Source: Kingdonia uniflora (lineage: Eukaryota; Streptophyta; Magnoliopsida; Ranunculales; Circaeasteraceae). Taken from it: DNA of 64,000 nt. The notes under the pieces were generated by a model. The model saw only the letters and a list, made by a program, of their open reading frames with translations. It did no database searches and was not told the DNA's origin. Below are positions 14,301-25,696 of the stretch, piece by piece; position 1 is the stretch's first letter, and each line of letters starts with the position of its first letter. The position numbers and the translations under genes are program-made. The stretch covers positions 372,001-436,000 of the forward strand of contig JACGCM010002885.1 in NCBI GenBank assembly GCA_014058105.1. Direction: 5' to 3'.

Positions 14301-17300
14301 ATTTTACCTCTATGGACGTTACTTTCTTTGAACATGCTCCGTTCTTTACGGGCGGTTTTCTCTCTCAGGGAGATTGTTTTCCAGTTCGTCCTCTTCCTTT
14401 AGAAGATTTATCTTCTCCTCCTTCATATCTACCTCCGTTGAGTGTTCCGTGTGAGTCTGTAATCCCACCTTTAGTTTCACCTTCAGTTTCACGTCCTTTA
14501 CAGGTTTATACTCGACGACATTCAGGACGTCAGCCTCCTACACCAGACTGCCAAACATCCTCTGTAGTTCTAGGTCTACCACCTGCCATCGATTCACCTT
14601 TATCAGGTATTGAGCCTTCTCCTACCGCTTCTATACCAGTTACTGCTGATGATGATTCACTTGTTTCTCATAGTGATGATGATAGACCGATTGCTATTCG
14701 GAAAGAGAAGCGTAATGCAGGGAAGCCTGATAGATATTCAGATGCAGCGGTTTATTATATCGTTGATTATACTTCAAATCATCGATTATCTCCTACTTAT
14801 AAAGCTTTTCTAGCTTCTCTCTCTTTGGTTGATATACCACGTACAGTGGCAGATGCGTTAGCCAAACCTCATTGGAAGGCTGCGATGTTGGAAGAATTAC
14901 ATGCATTGGAGATCAATAATACCTGGTCATTGGTTACCCTCTCGCCTGGACGTACATCAGTCGGATGCAAATGGGTGTTTACGGTTAAAGAAAATCCAGA
15001 TGGAACGGTAAGAGGGTACAAGGCTCGGTTAGTTGCCAAGGGGTATGCACAAATTCATGGTGTTGATTATTAGGAGACGTTTGCTCCTGTGGCCAAGATG
15101 AATACTATTCGAATCATCTTTATATTGCTGCGTCGAAATCTTGGCCCCTTTTCCAGATGGATGTGAAGAATGCCGTTTTGAATGGAATATTGCAGGAAGA
15201 GGTTTATATGTCTCCACCTCCAGGTTTTCGTCCCACTCTAACAGCTAAAAAAGTCCATCTATGGGCTTAAGCAGTATTCTCGTACTTGGGCTGATACATT
15301 TGGTACCGCTATGATTGACTTTGGTTATGTTCCGAGTAGTGCTGACCATACTTTGTTTCTTCGACATTCTGGTAGGAAGATTGTTGCATTGCTTGTCTAT
15401 GTTGATGATATTATTATTACAGGAGATGATATTCAGGCTATTAGTGACCTGAAATCTTACCTCTGTACCCGCTTTCAGGTAAAGGATCTCGGTCCCTTGC
15501 GTTATTTCCTTGGGATTGAAGTTGCACGTTCTAGTTCCGGTATTTTCATCTCTCAGAGAAAGTACATTCTTGATCTTCTTTGTGCTTCAGGACAACTTGC
15601 GTGTCGTCCTGCTGATACACCTCTAGAACTGAATCATCGCCTGGCAAACTTTAAGGGGGAGTTATTGGAGGACATTGGGCAGTACCAGCGGCTTCTTGGG
15701 AAGCTCCTCTATCTTTCTCTTACCCGTCCTGATATTGCATATGCGGTTGGAGTTCTTGGTCAGTTTATGCACAAGCCGCGTCATCCCCATCTCCAGGCAG
15801 CTATTCGTGTTCTTCGGTATCTCAAGGGGTGTCCTGGTCGTGGCATTTTATTTCGAGATCATGGTCATTTTCGCGTCGAGGCTTGGACTGATGCTGACTA
15901 TGCAGGTTCATTATCCGATCGTTGCTCCACTTCTGGGTATTGTACCACTATTGGTAGTAATTTGGTTACATGGCGGAGTAAGAAACAAGATGTTTCCAGG
16001 TCCAGTGCAGAAGCCGAGTATAGGGCCATGGCTCAAGGTGTTTGTAAGTTAATATGGCTTAAGCGTCTTCTACAACAGCTTTGGATATCGGTCTCGCTTC
16101 CTATGACACTCTATTGTGACAACAAATCTGCTATTAGCATTTTGGCTAATCCGGTGCAACATGATCCTACCAGGCATATTGAGGTTGATCTGCACTTTCT
16201 GCATGAGAAGCTTAAATCTCTACAGATTTAGACTCTATGTTTCTACTTCGCAACATCTTGCAGATTTTCTCATGAAGGCCGTTAGTAGCAGATTATTATT
16301 AGATGTTTTGTCCAAGCTGGGCATGTGCAATATTCATGCTCCAGCTTGAGGGGGAGTATTAGCAAGGCTATTTTATGTTATTTTAGTCCCACATTGGTTA
16401 TTCATAGAAGTAGTTTACTATCTCTCTCCTATATATAGAGGGTATGATGTAACCTAAATAATTAATTCAATAATAATATTTTTCTCTCTCTAAATCCAGC
16501 TGAGATGTTGAATTGCTCCCCTCCTCCCTCGAAGAAGCTTTCTAAATATGCTCCGTTGATGTATGTTATGAAGGTTCGTAGTTATGTTTAATATCAGAAT
16601 CGTTTCTTGAACTCTTAAAACCATATTCAAAATATCTTAGATATGGTATGATGAATCTATTATATTGGAACTTCAGCTGTCAATACTATGTTTCCACGTG
16701 AAATTTTTAAATAGTGGAGATATAAATATATCTCAGTTGAAGTAACAATAATATTGGATACATCATATAGTTAATTTTTGTATACAATCTAAAATAATGA
16801 ATACTTGGGTACATCGTGATAATATCGAGTATATTACCAGATGATTTTTATATTTCTCATAATGTTGCCCGTTAAATTAGTAAATATGTCGCCAATATTC
16901 CGACATATCTAGGATATACCGAAATTTTGGCAGATAGGTTCATATAACTTATATCTCCATCTCTGGGATTTGAAGAACTTTATTCCCTTGTGTACTTATA
17001 TTATTTGCAAATATACATGTCTTGTAGGTTAGACGAGATAAAGTCAATGTGATCATCGGATCTGGTGGAAAAAAGATTAGAAGTATCATCGAAGAGACAG
17101 GGGTGGATGGTATTGAAACACAGGAGGATGGAGTTGTAAGCATAGATTTGCCGTGTACTTCAAATTTATATTGTTATTCGCTATAATCTTTTCCCAACTT
17201 AATGCTTCCGTGACTTTGGTAGGTTAAAATTACTTCAAAGGATTTAACAAGCTTGGAAAGATGTAAAACCATAATTGCAAATCTGACAATGGTCCCAAAC

Positions 17301-19401
17301 ATCGGTGATGTGTTTAGGTATGATTTCTCTAAGTTTGAGTTTATTAGTATGCACAAAAGGAGATCTTATGTTAGTGCATCATTGAAGATGTTTTAATTGC
17401 TGACGATTCATAATTTTTGTTACAAGCATGTACGGTTTATCATTTATTGCTAGGTTGGTGAAATGGTAAATTTCAAAATTATATTGACTGTTTGATCTTT
17501 CCTTCAGGAATTGCGAGATCAAACGGATAGCCCCATTTGGAGCATTTGTGGAGATTGCTCCTGGGTGTGAGGTATAAGTTCCATTCTGATATTATTAATT
17601 TTCGAACTTTGTTAGCACTGCTATTGCCATACAATGACAAAAGACAGAAGTGGGAGTTTTAATTCAATTGTTGGTTACAAACTTGATATCATTCTGAGAA
17701 TGCATACCATGAAAAGGATTATCTCTATCATTTGATGCCTGAATTAAGAACACTTATACCAAGCTCTTAAGGATCTGTTCTAAGGCCATAACTGGCACTG
17801 AATTAGACAGTTCGATGTTAGAAGGCTAATGTTGTCATAATGGAGTTAGAAGATTTTAGAACACGTTATAATAGTTCTTGTTTTAGGTGCTAAAAATTAT
17901 TGAAAGCAAAACATAAACAAAAGATTAGAGTACAGGGGAATATCGTTATATGGCCCCAAATCATGCTATATACTATAACGGTCAATTTGCGTCCTAAATA
18001 TCATTACGGTTATAACGGCTGTTGCGACTGTTATTTTACCAGAGAAAAGTAATAGTTGTAATAACGATATTAATAAATAGTGATATGAAGTGTGTTCTGA
18101 CGCTTCTTACTTTTTTAGTCTGAAAATTTAAATCCGAACTTCATTACGATGTCTGTTCTCTACAGGGGCTCTGCCATATTAGTGAGCTTAGTGCAGATTG
18201 GGTGGCAAAACCAGAAGATGTAAGCACAGTGGTTTTTGTTTGTTTGACTTCATTCTACAGGTATTATGATGGAATAATTTGTGCTCTCATTCTAATTTAC
18301 AGGCTTTCAAAGTTGGGGATCGTGTTGATGTCAAACTTATTGAGGTAACAGCTTCCCTCTACCATTTATTTGCTTCATACGAATTAACTTTACTGATCTA
18401 ATATAGATAGTTAAACCAGATCTATGAAACGAATCAGCCTGACACCAAAGTCTTACGTCCTTCATTTTTTATATCTAGGTGGTGTAGAAGGAAAATTACT
18501 TTTACACCCGCATAGACGTGAAAGCAAGGACGTCTCATGTTTTGCCAATTTTCATCGTGTGCTCAGATGCGTAACTGGTTGTTAAAACATTATCACAGTG
18601 ACATTTTGCGACTATTGCATGCGAAATCACTCATTTTGATGTCTCTTAGAAGCATGTAAATGTCTTCCATTGAAGTCTCTGAAAAGCGACTTAGCTGATG
18701 ATGGAAATTACAAAATTAAAAACTCCCTTATAAGAAGTATCACCAGAAGGATGCCAATGCTCGTAAAAAAGATGTATAAGGAAGCATTACCTCTGTACTC
18801 TAGTTTCATTACATTCTTGCAATCCACCTAAATACGATGAATAGTACAAATTGTTGGTCATTATTTGTGAATTAATTCTTTCAACCAAGAAAGATAACAT
18901 GCGTTGCCAAGAAATACTTTCTGAATATCTAACTTTCAACATGGCCGTAAAAAATGCTTAAGTTTCCTGATTACATTTGGCTTCTTGATGGAGTATCTGT
19001 TATACTTGTACATAAAACAATTTCTCGTTTGGATTTCGTTGCAGATAAATGAAAAGGGTCAACTGCGCTTAAGCCATCGAGCACTACTTCCTGATTCGGG
19101 TGCTTCAAAAACTAATCCGAATCAACAAACTGGGGATAACACAGAACTCATAGAAAAGGACAAGGAGCAGACGAAGAATAGGCGTAGGCTTTCTAAAGTT
19201 GCAAGCCCCTTTAGTAGAGTCAATGCATCCCAAAATAGCTTAATTCCCCAGGAGAAATTTACAAAGCGATTAGTTAGTTCTGCCAGAGATGGGCCCTATA
19301 TCAATAAAGAGAGGCAGAACAAGAGCGACAATAAAGCAGTCAGCAGTATTTCTGGTACAGATGGAAGCGATTTGGTGAGCGAAGAGAGTAAAACTAATTA
19401 G
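2355..19401 (+). CDS. PNP1: Polynucleotide phosphorylase, chloroplast type (3' part of gene)
   Basis: This is a plastid 3'-5' phosphorolytic exoribonuclease that can also add tails; it acts in plastid RNA maturation and decay. Exons: 2355-2468, 4397-4489, 7403-7581, 7970-8153, 8531-8578, 8761-8833, 16500-16573, 17028-17135, 17223-17317, 17508-17571, 18166-18219, 18303-18344, 19045-19401. All have GT-AG borders and the frames join without a break, giving 494 residues to the TAG. Seen in order: second RNase PH core ([29 protein letters not shown]), KH domain (IGSGGKK), S1 domain ([16 protein letters not shown]), then a polar tail of about 95 residues. The N-terminal RNase PH core and transit peptide lie left of the window. 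The core matches the chloroplast paralogue as I recall it rather than the mitochondrial one. The exon at 16500 follows a 7.7 kb intron filled with retroelements. Confidence 0.9.
2686..2942 (-). repeat. 3' LTR of the TRIM-like element
   Basis: This 257 bp copy aligns over its whole length with 4077-4341. The two copies differ by scattered substitutions and short indels, so the insertion is not recent. Confidence 0.85.
4077..4341 (-). repeat. 5' LTR of the TRIM-like element
   Basis: This 265 bp LTR is followed immediately, on the minus strand, by the Met-tRNA primer-binding site. The outer edge abuts the ATAAG duplication at 4342. Confidence 0.85.
4917..5299 (+). repeat. Possible solo LTR or LTR fragment
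   Basis: The stretch starts TGTTTGGGC and ends GATAACA. It has a TATA-like TATATAAAAGG near 5100 and a tail reading attaatgaatacaatttctc, common in copia R regions. No target-site duplication was found, so the borders are guesses. It lies in the PNPase intron 4490-7402. Confidence 0.35.
5395..6150. mobile_element. TGCGA-rich putative DNA transposon remnant
   Basis: Both ends of this block are rich in TGCGA: tgcgatgcgatgcgatc near 5406 and, reversed, atgcgacc and agcgcaacgc near 6085-6130. The middle is AT-rich and non-coding. This looks like a decayed non-autonomous DNA element, but I found no exact inverted repeat or target duplication. Confidence 0.3.
6395..6615 (-). mobile_element. SINE-like element (tRNA-type head)
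   Basis: On the minus strand there is an A-box-like tggtagttggg, then 37 bp later a B-box-like gagattgaatctcc. A GC-rich body follows, then an A-rich end (agacaaaagaaaataaagg). This order fits a plant tRNA-derived SINE. No target duplication was pinned down. A related head fragment may lie near 40870-40900. Confidence 0.45.
6790..7205 (+). mobile_element. 5'-truncated LINE fragment
   Basis: Near 6930-7000 the translation reads [19 protein letters not shown], the end of the RNase H domain found in many plant L1 elements (usual form H-x-R-E-x-N-x-x-A-D). Upstream frames ([22 protein letters not shown]) continue the same domain with a frameshift. An A-rich tail near 7180-7200 fits a LINE 3' end. 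It is intronic in the PNPase gene. Confidence 0.6.
9000..10250. other. Intronic DNA, nothing firm recognised
   Basis: This is the first part of the 7.7 kb PNPase intron (8834-16499). Broken short ORFs occur on both strands, but no domain could be assigned. It is probably old transposon sequence. Confidence 0.35.
10255..10695 (-). repeat. LTR-like repeat, copy A
   Basis: This AT-rich block shares long stretches with 43095-43465, including ctcttttatagga and aagagacctagcacaaat. Read on the minus strand it has a TATA-like CCTATAAAAGAGAGCC, so it looks like a solo LTR. It is intronic in the PNPase gene. Confidence 0.45.
11340..11610 (-). repeat. LTR-like repeat, diverged
   Basis: The minus strand reads gtctataaaaagagg with flanking tttcctaatt motifs, similar in layout to the repeat at 10255. 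Ends are not defined. Confidence 0.3.
11610..12030 (+). repeat. LTR-like sequence with poly-C run
   Basis: It has a TATA-like ctctatatatag near 11790, a run of about 15 C near 11837, and a short hairpin ctcctggcttgccaggag near 11963. It could be part of an LTR promoter, but there is no second copy in the window. Confidence 0.25.
12104..12250 (+). repeat. 5' LTR of copia element
   Basis: This is a 147 bp LTR beginning TATTAGC (the usual TG is changed) and ending TTTCTACA just before the primer-binding site. It contains a TATA-like tcctatatatagagg. It matches the 3' LTR base for base over 133 bp by eye. Confidence 0.9.
12567..16349 (+). pseudogene. copia gag-pol polyprotein, broken
   Basis: Gag keeps its start and an NYVRWA motif, then jumps to the zinc-knuckle region, so most of the UBN2 domain is deleted. 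The knuckle has lost its second Cys (CDYY for CX2C). The protease motif reads NSGA where DSGA is expected. After a frame change come the GAG-pre-integrase motif ([10 protein letters not shown], about 13500), a stop at 13588, and an integrase core with its D, D and E in HSDVWGP, SDQGGEF and KSERK (13631-14000). RT starts near 14870, has a stop at 15071 and a frame break, then YVDD near 15400. RNase H has the TDADYAG and SAEAEYRA motifs (15890-16030). A frame change ends the last part. It cannot encode an active polyprotein. Confidence 0.9.
16357..16489 (+). repeat. 3' LTR of copia element, truncated
   Basis: This copy is identical to the first 133 bp of the 5' LTR and then stops. Its last bases, tttttctctctc, run into taaatccag, the acceptor of the PNPase exon at 16500. 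Confidence 0.9.
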
Positions 19402-20850
19402 GAGGCATTTTGGTCCAGGCTTGAGGGTGAAAATTGACGCCTGTATCGGTTACTTGAAATGAAAGATTTAGCTGGCCAAATTTCCATGTTCCCCCGAATG
19501 AAGGTATGACTGGTTTATTCGTCTTAAAATATTTCCCTCTCTTTTTTGATCATTCATGAAGTAAATCTAGTATCATAGAGTGCATTGAGAGTTGAGATGA
19601 GTTGTCCTGTATTACTATCAATAAAAGACACTGGAAGTCCTTTCAATTTCTCTAGTGAATGAAATTAGATATCTCGTGTCTGAAAGAAACGTCCATAAAA
19701 TGTCCTAAGATGCCTAGTTATCTCACTGGTCAAAATGCTTACACAACAGCATGTTAGTTCTTGCTTAATCTGAGGGATTTATAGGCTTTGATCTATTATT
19801 TATTGTACACTGCTTGATCTTTTTCAGGGTGTATTTATTTTTGCCGGATCACGTGCCTCTTTTTATTATCACTAGCACCACCCTTCGGTGAGGAAATTTA
19901 TATCAGCAAAGAAGATTAACCTTGAGATACGTATTTAAGTTTAGATTGGAGGGAGAAAGCAAGTTATTTATCTTGCAATTCCAATTCACGCATGTCGCGC
20001 ATGTTGTATCATTCCTACTGATAAGGATCTGACATTGTTTTCCTAAATGAGAAGTCCCTGAACACCTAGACTACTTGAGTGCTAAATACAAAAGTTTTGG
20101 AAGGATGTAAAATAGATTTAGTGTAAAGTTCTTTTCATCTGTAAAGTAATTTTCTGTTTACTTGGAATTGTACTCAGGCATTTGAAACTTACAATCTGTA
20201 CCCAAAACGTTAGTTCCTAAAGTTTAATCACAATTATCTTGTTTCTCTCCCAAAAATCACATTCTATATCATGTCTGTTTAGCTGAAAATATCAAAACTA
20301 CTAAAATCCATGCGTGAGAAGAATATGAGATTGAACAATTGTATAAAAGCATGGCTCATCCATCGTTCTCACATTTAATTCTGCTCTTTGTTGAAAAAGA
20401 AGCAGATTTATCTTATTCGGAGGTGTGTGAAGTAGTTTAATGCGTTACCTTATTATGGATCATATTTTGGCCTTAATATTGCTAAAAAAATCATAGCATG
20501 TGGAATTTAACTAAAAAATTGAGAAGCTAGTCATTATAGACACTAATTGAGGAAACAATGGTGCAAATTTATATATATGATATGAAGTGTCCAATGAATA
20601 CTCTTATAAGAATTGCACAACTTAAAAAATAACTACGGTAGGTGACAACCGTGTAACATACAAATTATTATTTCTTCTCAGGCACCACTGTTACTTATAT
20701 AAAACCAGGTTTCAAAGTTGAAAAATACACCTAACAAAACGTAGACTGCAGTGATTGTCATGGAGGCTCGGAAACAAGAAATCTCGACCATCATAGTAAC
20801 TCGTTAACAAACTTTTATTCCAAGGTCTTACGATTTCTTCTTATTAATTT
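19402..20850. other. 3' flank of PNPase gene and intergenic DNA
   Basis: The 3'UTR probably ends soon after the AATAAA at 19620-19625. Beyond that the sequence is AT-rich, with no gene or element recognised up to the repeat at 20850. Confidence 0.4.
19620..19625 (+). terminator. Candidate polyadenylation signal of PNPase gene
   Basis: AATAAA lies 219 bp after the TAG stop, a usual distance for a plant 3'UTR. The call rests on motif and position only. Confidence 0.4.
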
Positions 20851-21620
20851 TGGTATCCTCCACTGTCCCGAAGTTTTCTTGATATGGAATCCAATAGAGT
20901 TTTGGCATCATATAACATTACTGTTACACTCTAAAATCATAATCTTTAACTGCATCTCTACTCATAGTCAAGACCACATTTGACTACAGGATATATAGGA
21001 ATCATCTGTAGCTACATTGTGGGATTCACACTATGTTGGTATATAGCGCATACCGTATGAAGCATTCACCATAATGATATGACCGATTTTGATACAAATG
21101 GTGACTGCCAAACAACTAATCAGCAAAACTTACAAGAAATCATTAGCTTAAACAATTACATATCATGATCTTCCAATTAGCATTTTACATAAGAAAAAAC
21201 TGAATAATGCTAATACAGATTGTTTTTGTATGCAAGATAATTAATATGATTGTGTAATCCATCAGTCATATTGTTGAGCTAAAAAATTGCACTTCTGTTT
21301 GTAAATGTAATGAATGTCGTCTGTGAATAAACGAAATAATAAAGCTATGACTATGATCCAATTTTTGGGCAACTTTTCTGCGAAAATCCATGACAATTAT
21401 TTTAGAGTGAATGGGCATCTTCAATGGATTTGTAATTATACCTCCAAGTAAATTCCTTGTGAATGCTAGGATGCCAATGGTGACTCAAATAACAACCGGA
21501 GTGGATTCCGTTACGTTCAAAAATCACAAGTGAACTGACTCTGAATTCGATTCCAGCACCACTCAACTAAGATAAGCATTTAACTAAGTACAAAGTGCAA
21601 AGCCACTATTTGCACTTGTG
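20850..21620. repeat. Intergenic repeat, copy 1
   Basis: Several blocks recur in the same order at 28190-29010, for example gggcatcttc..tggatttgta, gaatgctaggatgccaat and caaataacaaccg. Identity is patchy, so the pair is old. No coding potential is seen. Confidence 0.5.
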
Positions 21621-22734
21621 AGGATATGCTATTTTGCATATAATTAACTAATAACTGTAAAGGGCTTACACCTTGAGTACAACAGAGAGTAAGTTTTGTA
21701 TAGTTGCATATGCAATCTCTTGCAATCAAATAGATTGAAGTTTAGAAAAACATTATTTGCCGTGAATAAACCGAGAGCTCCATCCCGTAGAACTGATGAA
21801 AGTTTGAAGTTGAGAGGGATGATTTAGTTTGTAAATTTTAATGGAGACATTGTTCTTATTATTGCCTTGTTAAGACTGTATATGATGTGGCACGTCCCTT
21901 ATATGGTCGTCTATTATGTTTAATGTTATGCTTAGTTTATGCTATGTTGGAGAGGTTCAATGTGGGTTAACAGGAGTTTCTATTTTTTAGGTTAGTTTCT
22001 TAATTGGATAGGTTAGGGGAGTTAGAGCATCCACAGCAGTAGGTGGGTGAATTTCTAATAAATTCAGGGTGAATTCAATCCACCCTACAGCAGTTCGATC
22101 CCAAATCAAGGTGAATATCACTTAGCGCACTTCTGAACCGCGCGGGAACATCAACGTTCACGATCCAGCCACGCGGATCTATCTTAGTCATTCAGTTCAT
22201 CAACGTTGTTCATAACTGCGCGTAGTTAAGACCAATAAAGAATTGCCACGTATATATTTTTTTTTTTAAATAGCCACGCAGTTCAGAACCACGCGGCAAC
22301 TCCTTCAAGTTTTAGGCATAAAGTTCATTCGTTTCTCACAGTGTTATTCCTAGCATACCCAACTTTGGCATACCCAAGTCTTATTCCTCAAGTTTCTCAA
22401 CCGAGCATTTTCTTCTCCATAATTTAACGCGTTAATCCACTAATAATGTCGGGAGAGTCTAGTTAAAGACCGGGCTATGCACACCCCAAAACAACACATA
22501 ACCCAAGCTCGGAAGTAAAACGATGGGGGAAAACATTGGTAACAAATATGTGGCATTTATACCTAATGAGCGACAATGATCCCTCCCCAACCCTCGAGAA
22601 GTTGAACCGAGTTGATATCCTCCCGGTAAGTTTTGTTTGTAAAATTTAAGTATTATTAACGTTATTGCCAATTGTTCGACAAAATGCCTGAATGAAAAAT
22701 TAATGTGTTAATGTATGTTTTTGGATAGAACCGA

Positions 22735-23922
22735 GATGAAATACAATGTAAGGGATCTTTGAATAAGGTACTGAAGTGATACCAATGGATAGTGCGGTAT
22801 CCGACGTTGAAGAAGTTGGTCGACGATATGGGATTTGAAGAATTTTTGAAGAATTTTTGTCGATTAAGGCGGGAAACTCGGATAACCGCTTGATTCATGC
22901 TCTCGTGGAACGGTGGTGGCCTTCCACCCATACATTTTACTTCCCTTGCGGGGAACTTGGTTTTACGCCGTTAGACTTAGTCATTCTAACGAGCATATCT
23001 TTTGGGAGGGGTCGCGAACTCCCGTACGACGAGAAGTACTCCAAGTTGGACGAAGCAGAAAAGATGTTCCCGGGAATCACAAGCACTGACATTAGGTACG
23101 GTAACATCACTATCGCCTATTTAAAGACGTGGAAAGAGGCTTTGAATCCACATCTCAACAATTACAACCAATAGTTGGATATAGTATATGCGAGGGCATT
23201 TATTGCCTATATGATGGGTAATATCTTCTTCTCGAATGCACAAACATCTCTTCAGGGAAGATAGTGTGCCATATGACCCCTCCAAGAGATTATGGAATTC
23301 TTGCGGTACGATCGAGAGTTATATCAGGGTCTGAAAGATGTGGACTTCTATGATGGTCGCAATTATCTTGTTTCAGACAAAAATTACATGAGATATTAGT
23401 GTATCGCTCATCCAAATTCCAAGATCGGTTACAATTTAATCAAGAGGGCCGGAAATATTTGGATGGTCGGGCGTGATCTAGTCAGGCCCGATGTACACTT
23501 ATCACCTACGTCAAGTTTAGCTACGTCATCGCAGGTGCAAAACTATGGTGTTCAGGCGGCTAGCGATCAACATGATATGGGATGGTTCATGGATATAGCG
23601 GGAACGAGCGATCAACGTAGATGAATACCGATCCTAGTGATGCTGGTATCATACCCGTGTCCACCTACATATAGTATAGATGAGTTGTGGCATCAATCCC
23701 AAGGAATGCGGTATGCGGCATATAAAGACTCGAGGCAATACGTTGACCGCACGACCGAGTCAAAGGGGGAGGCGGGCACAAGAGGTCATCCGAGAGACGT
23801 CCGAGAAACTAGATGAGATGTCAATTTCCTACCATATAGAGCTGGTTGTGCAATGTACCTATAACGAGAGTCTCGCACCTAGCAGACGCTCTAACCAAAC
23901 AAAGAGAGGTCGTCCCAGTTAG
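22735..23922 (+). pseudogene. Plant mobile domain (PMD) protein, carried by the Harbinger element
   Basis: The best stretch (about 22857-23174) reads LIHALVERWWPSTHTFYFP, GELGFTPLDLV, ELPYDEKYSKLDEAEKMFPG and continues to YARAFIAYMMGN after a stop at 23172. This is the plant mobile domain, known from MAIN-like proteins and from the long-form PP7 homologues. Downstream pieces in other frames (LRYDRELYQGL near 23300; LWHQSQGMRYAAYKDS near 23680) fit the linker and C-terminal part of the same family. At least three frame breaks and several stops occur. A possible 5' exon near 22500-22625 ends at a GTAAGT. It lies wholly inside the transposon. Confidence 0.72.
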
Positions 23923-24139
23923 GTTATGTTTTATTTAGAACTTTGATTTGTGTTTTGTTTAAACTACGTTGAGTATGTTTTATTTTGTTCAGAACTTTTA
24001 TTTGTTATGTTAAAACTACGTTGAGCATGCTATGTTTTGTTTAGAACTTTGATATGTTATGTTAAACCTTAGGTTTTTATGACTTCCTCTCTATACTTGG
24101 TTTATTTGGTAATGACAAATATAATATTTTTGGGGCAAA

Positions 24140-24260
24140 CTTGGTGACCAAGTAGCTCAACGGCTATATTCCCTTGGAAACTTGTTGACCAAGTAGCTCA
24201 ACGGCTATAAACGGTTAGTTTTTTTCATCTATAAATGTCATTCATTTTCTGCACTCTCAT
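24140..24260 (+). promoter_or_regulatory. Putative promoter of Harbinger ORF1
   Basis: A 15 bp core, agctcaacggctata, occurs at 24154 and again in extended form (agctcaacggctataaacg) at 24195-24213. A TATA-like ctataaatg follows near 24229. The same 19-mer lies in inverted orientation upstream of the transposase (27134-27152), so both genes share one promoter-proximal motif. Confidence 0.5.
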
Positions 24261-24309
24261 ATTAACTATCTTCTACACTTTTCTCCCTCCTTAGTTTACA
24301 AACAAAACC

Positions 24310-25689
24310 ATCATATCATCCTTAAGCTCCCAATCTAATTCTCAAAACCACTCTCAATCCTCCAATACGAACCAACAAGGGAACGTATTTCCGACTGAAT
24401 TCAGCGCATTTAATCCGTCGCAAATGCTTAACCCTTCTTAATATCGTGATCACCATGTTCACCAACTATTCCCGTCACCCGACAATCAATTTCAATCTCA
24501 AACCCAAGGATATTACCCTCAATTTGATCATCATACGGGCTCATACTCTCAACCGGGAAATTCATATTATATATCTCAAACCGGTTTTGTCGGTAGAAGC
24601 TCGAGTACCATGCCGATAAGAGCTACATGGGGTTTAAATGATTTAAACCTCAATACATCACCGGTTGTTTCTCCGGTTGTCTCTTCGATCATCTCCAAGG
24701 AACTCAATCCTGTTCTCACAAGAAGTAATATGCGCGGAAAGGCGAAGTCTAAAAGAAAGACGACATCAACACCTATTGTAGTTGAGGATGTAGTTGATGC
24801 TGAGGAGGAAATTGCTAGCGACAAAGACACATACAGGAACTCAAAAAATTGGTCTTCTGAGGACTTTGTAAATCTTGCATGCACTTGGTCTCAAGTATCT
24901 CAAAACCTTGTTACCACGAACAACCAAAAAGCCGCTACATTTTGGTTTAATGTGCGTGACCAATTCAACTCGTTTTATGTTGACCAATCGATGTGGCGAT
25001 CATACAACAGCGTCAATTGCACGTATAAGGGGCGGCTCAATAAGGATTGTTCAAATTTTAGAGGCATCATTCTCGACCTTGAAAGCCGACATTTTACCGG
25101 AAGTGGATCGGGGGACTTCGTAAGTATTTACATTTTTTTTTTCTCATTGCATTCATTTTATTATGTTAATCATATTCATTAGAATTTGCAACTTGATATC
25201 TAGGAACGTATGGCATACGAGACATTTGAAAAAATACAAAAAATGTCATTTACATTTGGGGAGACTTACAAAGTTTTGGAGTAGTGCCCAAAATGGTCAC
25301 AAATTCATCACATCGGGCAACCCAGTCGCAACGTCGCTAGGAAGTCAAATTTTTACGATAGCCCAGGTAACTCTAACAACACCGATCCTGAAACATCTAC
25401 TTTCAACAATTTAAATGTCGTAATTCCGAATGATTCTATCGACGTGGATGCACTACTATATTCTTGTGGGGATGTACGGCCGGATGGCAAAAAAAATTAA
25501 GGCAAAAGAAGCGGCAACGTCAGTATAGGTTATTGGGGGAAGAAAATGTTGAGACGACGACCAACATGATGAAGGCATGGAATGAGAAAGACGAGCAGCA
25601 GAAAGAGGAAAAGGAAGCTAGAGCTTGAGCACGAGAGGAACAAAAGTTGGCTAGAGAGGCCTTAATTTCTAAATGTCGTAATTGGAAAT
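24310..25689 (+). pseudogene. Harbinger ORF1, Myb/SANT-like DNA-binding protein
   Basis: PIF/Harbinger elements need a second protein with a Myb/SANT-like fold that recruits the transposase to DNA. Exon 1 runs to 25119 (donor GTAAGT) and exon 2 starts at 25204. The N-terminus is Gln/Ser/Asn-rich. The core has NWSSEDFVNLACTWSQVSQN and NQKAATFWFNVRDQF; exon 2 has TFGETYKVLE and RPDGKK, as in this family. There is no clear ATG: the expected start region reads ATC. There is a stop near 24440 and another in exon 2. An indel in the A-run near 25490 shifts the frame into a charged coiled tail (NEKDEQQKEEKEARA). Confidence 0.75.
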
Positions 25690-25696
25690 GAGCACT

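Larger units (their letters stand above)
12104..16489 (+). mobile_element. Ty1/copia LTR retrotransposon, defective
   Basis: A 5' LTR (12104-12250), primer-binding site TGGTGTCAGAGC (12251-12262), gag-pol remains, polypurine tract gagggggag (16348-16356) and 3' LTR (16357-16489) lie in the normal order. Pol order protease, integrase, RT, RNase H is diagnostic of copia. The 3' LTR lacks its last 14 bp, and no target duplication can be seen. The element lies in a PNPase intron in sense orientation, and its right end lies about 10 bp from the next exon. Confidence 0.92.

Noticed and set aside
22459..22671. Minus-strand 70-codon ORF at the left of the Harbinger element
   Set aside because: No domain, and antisense to a possible 5' exon of the PMD gene.
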